Shown in pieces: positions 5,984 to 8,316 of a DNA stretch of 8,316 nt. Below the pieces are notes generated by a model, which searched no databases, had not been told where the DNA came from, and saw only the letters and a list, made by a program, of their open reading frames with translations. The translations under genes and the position numbers were made by a program. Within the stretch, counting starts at the first letter, position 1. Each line of letters begins with the position of its first letter. The stretch comes from Deltaproteobacteria bacterium (GTDB lineage Bacteria > Myxococcota > Polyangia > Haliangiales > Haliangiaceae), in contig JAGSPR010000308.1 in the NCBI GenBank assembly GCA_018262455.1, forward strand, positions 1 to 8,316. Reading direction: 5' to 3'.

Positions 5984-7009
5984 ATGGCGAAACTGTGGTT
6001 CGCGCTCCGTCTGTTCGCGGCAAGTCTCCGCGTCCTGCGGCGTCGGCTGGCCAGCGGCCCGCGGCGTCCCGGCTGGTCGTGGGTCCAGGAGAGCGTGATC
6101 GAGGCGATGCGGCGAAACGGCGCGCACCTGATGGCGCTGCCGATCGCGGACGCCCGGCGTCACGTCGACGCGCTCGCTCCATCCGGGCGCAGGCGGGGCG
6201 TCCGTCGTGAGCCATGTCAGGTGGCCGGCCTGAATGGGTGCCGATTCATCCCTGCCACTGCCGCTGCCACTGGCAATCCCACCACGCTGCTGTACTTGCC
6301 GGGCGGCGGATATGCGTTCGGCTCGGTGCGGAGCTACGCCGACTTCCTCGCTCGGGTCAGTCGAGCCTCGGGCGCGCGCGTCCTCGCGCTCGAGTATCCC
6401 CACGCGCCCGAGCACCGGTTCCCGGCGGCACCGGAGGCGTGTCTTGCTGCCTACCGCGCGCTGGTCGCCGAGGGCACTCGGCCCGAGGACATCGTCCTCG
6501 GTGGGGACTCGGCGGGCGGCGGGCTGGCGCTGACGATCCTGCTGGCGCTGCGCGACGCCCACGAAGCGCAGCCGCGCGGGGCCGTCTTGATCTCGCCGTG
6601 GGTCGATCTGTCGGCATCGCAGCCGTCGGTCACGGCCCATGATCGATACGACTGGGGCGATCGCGCGTATCTGGTGCACTGGGCGAGTCTCTACCTGGGC
6701 GAGGCCGATCCACGCGACCCGCGCGCGTCCCCGCTGTTCGCCGATCTGCATGGGATCGCGCCGCTGCTGATCCAGGTGGGCAGCGCCGAGCTGCTGTTCG
6801 ACGAGGTGACCGCGCTCGCACGCCGCGCCAGGGAGGCGGGCGTGGCCGTCGATCTGAAGACCTGGGACGACATGACCCATGCGTGGATGCTGGTGCCGGA
6901 CGTGTTTCCGCAGGCCACGCCAGCGCTCGAGCTCGTCGCGCAGTTCCTGACGACGCCGGGTCTGCACGCTGTGATCGAACGCACTCCTCACGGCGTGACG
7001 GATGAATAG
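5984..7009 (+). CDS. Alpha/beta hydrolase, HSL-type esterase/lipase
   Basis: The 341-residue protein has the hydrolase fold-3 layout of bacterial hormone-sensitive-lipase-like esterases, which cleave carboxylic esters. The oxyanion-hole motif is L-P-G-G-G-Y (105-110), with Pro where the family usually has His. Downstream come YPHAPEHRFPAAPEA (138-152; family YRLAPEHPFPAA), the nucleophile elbow G-D-S-A-G-G-G with Ser176, and His299 in D-D-M-T-H-A-W. The acid position reads G-S-A-E-L-L-F-D; by alignment with the usual D-P-L, Glu269 replaces Asp, a variant known in this family, and Asp273 is the alternative. The first ~80 residues would form the cap. There is no clear signal peptide, so it is probably cytoplasmic. 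AAGG eight bases upstream supports the start. The next gene begins 29 bp after the stop and may share the transcript. The natural substrate is unknown. Confidence 0.92.
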   Translation: MAKLWFALRLFAASLRVLRRRLASGPRRPGWSWVQESVIEAMRRNGAHLMALPIADARRHVDALAPSGRRRGVRREPCQVAGLNGCRFIPATAAATGNPTTLLYLPGGGYAFGSVRSYADFLARVSRASGARVLALEYPHAPEHRFPAAPEACLAAYRALVAEGTRPEDIVLGGDSAGGGLALTILLALRDAHEAQPRGAVLISPWVDLSASQPSVTAHDRYDWGDRAYLVHWASLYLGEADPRDPRASPLFADLHGIAPLLIQVGSAELLFDEVTALARRAREAGVAVDLKTWDDMTHAWMLVPDVFPQATPALELVAQFLTTPGLHAVIERTPHGVTDE

Positions 7010-7038
7010 ATGATCCACCGCTGCGTTCGAAGCGCCCG

Positions 7039-8067
7039 ATGAGGATCTGGTCCGTACTCGCCGGCGCAACCGCGATCGTCTGCCAACTTCGACGCGCCGA
7101 CGCCTGCGACTGCGCCCAACCAAAGCCGGTCTGCGAGGTGTTCTGGGCGACCGAGGCGGTGTTCACGGGCAAGGTCACCCAGATCAACGACGCCACGGTG
7201 CGCGGCTACCAGGTGACGTTCGCCGTCACGCAGTCGCTGCGGGGCACGCTCGCGACCACCGAGGTCGTCGACTCCGGCGGACCGTGCCCGATCCTGTTCA
7301 AGCGGGGCGAGCAGTACCTGGTCTACGCGCATCGCGAGGGTGGCAGGCTGCGGACGGGAGCCTGCACGCACACCAAGGTGCTGCGCGACGCGACCGACGA
7401 TCTTGCGTATCTCCATGCCTTGCCGAAGCGCGCGAACGGCGTCGTCGAAGGCGAGGTCGTGCTCGAGGCGTACGACGAGACCACCACGATCGAACGAACG
7501 AACCGCCCCGGGGTGCAGGTGGTGGCCCGTGGCACCTCGTACGCGACGCGCAGCGATCGCAACGGTCACTTCAAGCTCGAGTTGCCACCCGGGAAGAGCT
7601 ACACGCTCGACGTCCTCGACCCTGGGACGACGGTCATGCCCGGCAAGAGTCTCGCGGTGACGCTGCCCGATGCCGCGGCGTGCGCTCGACTCGACATCCA
7701 CGAGATCCTCGACGGTCGGATCCGGGGACGGATCGTCGATCACCGTGGCAAGCCGGTCGCGCACGTCGACGTCGAGGCGAGCTCGACGACCACCGCGTAT
7801 CAAGCCAATCACCATGGCTGGCCGCTCGTCGCGAAGACCGATGCCGATGGACGCTACGAGATCACGGGCGTCCCGATCGGACCGTTCGTCGTGCTCGTCG
7901 CCGGCCCGGATGCGCGCCAACCGGGCCCGACCACGTACTACCCGGGAACCACGGACCTCGCCCGGGCCAAGCCGATCGCGATGGTGCGCTCGGGGATGAT
8001 CGAACCCATCGACTTCGCGTTGCCGACGCCGCGGGTTCGACGGCTCGAGCCCCCCACAATCAAGTAG
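7039..8067 (+). CDS. Secreted TIMP-like protein with carboxypeptidase-regulatory-like domains
   Basis: The 342-residue protein has a signal peptide predicted to be cut after A-D-A (20-22), so the mature chain would begin C-D-C (Cys23, Cys25). Starting on the first Cys of a CxC is the hallmark of TIMP/netrin-like domains, where that Cys chelates the zinc of the target metalloprotease. Cys32, Cys83 and Cys109, with GEQYLVYA before the last one, follow TIMP spacing (mature 1, 3, 10, 61, 87). Two carboxypeptidase-regulatory-like beta-sandwiches follow: GVQVVARG to YTLDVLD (about 158-195) and IRGRIVDHRGKPVAHVDV to GPFVVLVAG (about 230-300), each with a T-or-S-D-x-[ND/DG]-G-x-[FY] turn. No C-terminal anchor is seen. 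The protein should act outside the cytoplasm; protease inhibition is known only for animal TIMPs and is unproven here. Charged residues R18-R19 just before the cleavage site are slightly unusual. Confidence 0.85.
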   Translation: MRIWSVLAGATAIVCQLRRADACDCAQPKPVCEVFWATEAVFTGKVTQINDATVRGYQVTFAVTQSLRGTLATTEVVDSGGPCPILFKRGEQYLVYAHREGGRLRTGACTHTKVLRDATDDLAYLHALPKRANGVVEGEVVLEAYDETTTIERTNRPGVQVVARGTSYATRSDRNGHFKLELPPGKSYTLDVLDPGTTVMPGKSLAVTLPDAAACARLDIHEILDGRIRGRIVDHRGKPVAHVDVEASSTTTAYQANHHGWPLVAKTDADGRYEITGVPIGPFVVLVAGPDARQPGPTTYYPGTTDLARAKPIAMVRSGMIEPIDFALPTPRVRRLEPPTIK

Positions 8068-8206
8068 TCCCCGGCGACCCGATGCGAGGTCCTGCGGAGG
8101 ACACCGAACCCGGCCATTCCAATCGCCAGACTGCCCGGCCATCCGCCTGACCCCTTTCGATCCAGCAGCTTGGCAGCGTGGCGCGATGGTCTGCCGCTTG
8201 CTCCTT

Positions 8207-8212
8207 GGAGGG
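8207..8212 (+). promoter_or_regulatory. Shine-Dalgarno of the right-edge lipoprotein
   Basis: GGAGGG ends two bases before the ATG at 8215. The match to the 16S anti-SD is strong but the spacing is short. It supports the start of a gene that is otherwise cut by the window edge. The 147 bp between the preceding stop and this gene hold only a weak hairpin (GTCCT-GCGG-AGGAC, 8089-8102) without a T tract. Confidence 0.55.
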
Positions 8213-8214
8213 CC

Positions 8215-8316
8215 ATGCGGATCGACCGGACCTTCCTGCTCCTCACCTCCGGGCTGACGTGGACGTTGCTTGGCTGCGCCATGCCCGTGGATGAGAAAGC
8301 ATGCGCGACCGGCAAG
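8215..8316 (+). CDS. Lipoprotein, first 34 residues (runs off right edge)
   Basis: From the ATG at 8215 the frame reads M-R-I-D-R-T, then a hydrophobic stretch ending L-L-G-C (Cys21), then A-M-P-V-D-E-K-A-C-A-T-G-K, and is still open at the window edge. A charged N-terminus, hydrophobic core and canonical L-L-G-C lipobox indicate a lipoprotein. Only the signal peptide and 14 mature residues are visible, so no family can be assigned; a second Cys at residue 30 hints at a disulfide-bearing exported domain. Confidence 0.65.
   Translation, partial: MRIDRTFLLLTSGLTWTLLGCAMPVDEKACATGK

Noticed and set aside
4806..6215. Minus-strand open frame of 469 codons
   Set aside because: Long only because of high GC; Arg/Ala/Gly/Asp-rich with no motif, and antisense to the lipoprotein at 4800 and the start of the hydrolase.
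6975..7030. 9-bp inverted repeat TCGAACGCA/TGCGTTCGA spanning the hydrolase stop codon
   Set aside because: With a 38-base gap, one or two such repeats are expected by chance in a window this size.
5684..7123. Minus-strand open frame of 479 codons
   Set aside because: Arg-rich shadow of the hydrolase, which has all its catalytic motifs on the plus strand.
6988..8142. Minus-strand open frame of 384 codons
   Set aside because: Antisense to the TIMP-like gene, which has a signal peptide and recognisable domains.

Overview
The window is high-GC bacterial chromosome. Its style points to a myxobacterium-like member of Myxococcota (possibly near Haliangiales/Kofleriaceae): many lipoproteins on alternating strands, a thrombospondin-type-3 calcium-binding lipoprotein, a cysteine-rich lipoprotein, a seven-repeat propeller lipoprotein and a secreted TIMP-like protein. 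This placement is inferred from gene style and was not tested by a search.

Layout. (1) 1-1209, minus strand: a two-gene unit in which a TetR-family repressor gene precedes a ferritin-like di-iron protein gene that runs off the left edge. The repressor has a near-consensus promoter overlapped by a perfect 18-bp palindrome, and its transcript is probably leaderless. (2) 1258-1664, plus strand: the ssrA (tmRNA) gene, complete, with a recognisable promoter, the tag ANDNNAIALAA, the G3-U70 alanine identity pair and an encoded CCA end. (3) 1665-1738: a short repeat-rich segment directly behind ssrA (a 12-bp tandem duplication plus an inverted copy forming an 11-bp stem), at a classic integration site. 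(4) 1755-4518: three exported lipoprotein genes, one on plus and two on minus. (5) 4800-8067, plus strand: an unrecognised Cys-containing lipoprotein, an alpha/beta hydrolase of the HSL (hormone-sensitive lipase) type, and a secreted protein with a TIMP-like N-terminus followed by carboxypeptidase-regulatory-like domains. (6) 8215-end: the start of another lipoprotein.

How the parts relate. The only firm functional unit is the TetR/ferritin-like pair, probably a self-regulated oxidoreductase module. ssrA is housekeeping (trans-translation, ribosome rescue). The rest is mostly cell-envelope and secreted protein of unknown role: five predicted lipoproteins and one predicted secreted protein in about 6.6 kb. 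The hydrolase and TIMP-like genes lie 29 bp apart on one strand and may be co-transcribed. I found no CRISPR array, transposase, integrase, toxin-antitoxin pair or recognisable defence system, and nothing I can support as a wholly new multi-gene system. The best leads are the leaderless self-regulated tetR promoter, the post-ssrA repeats, the bacterial TIMP-like protein and the CX9C-X21-CX9C lipoprotein.
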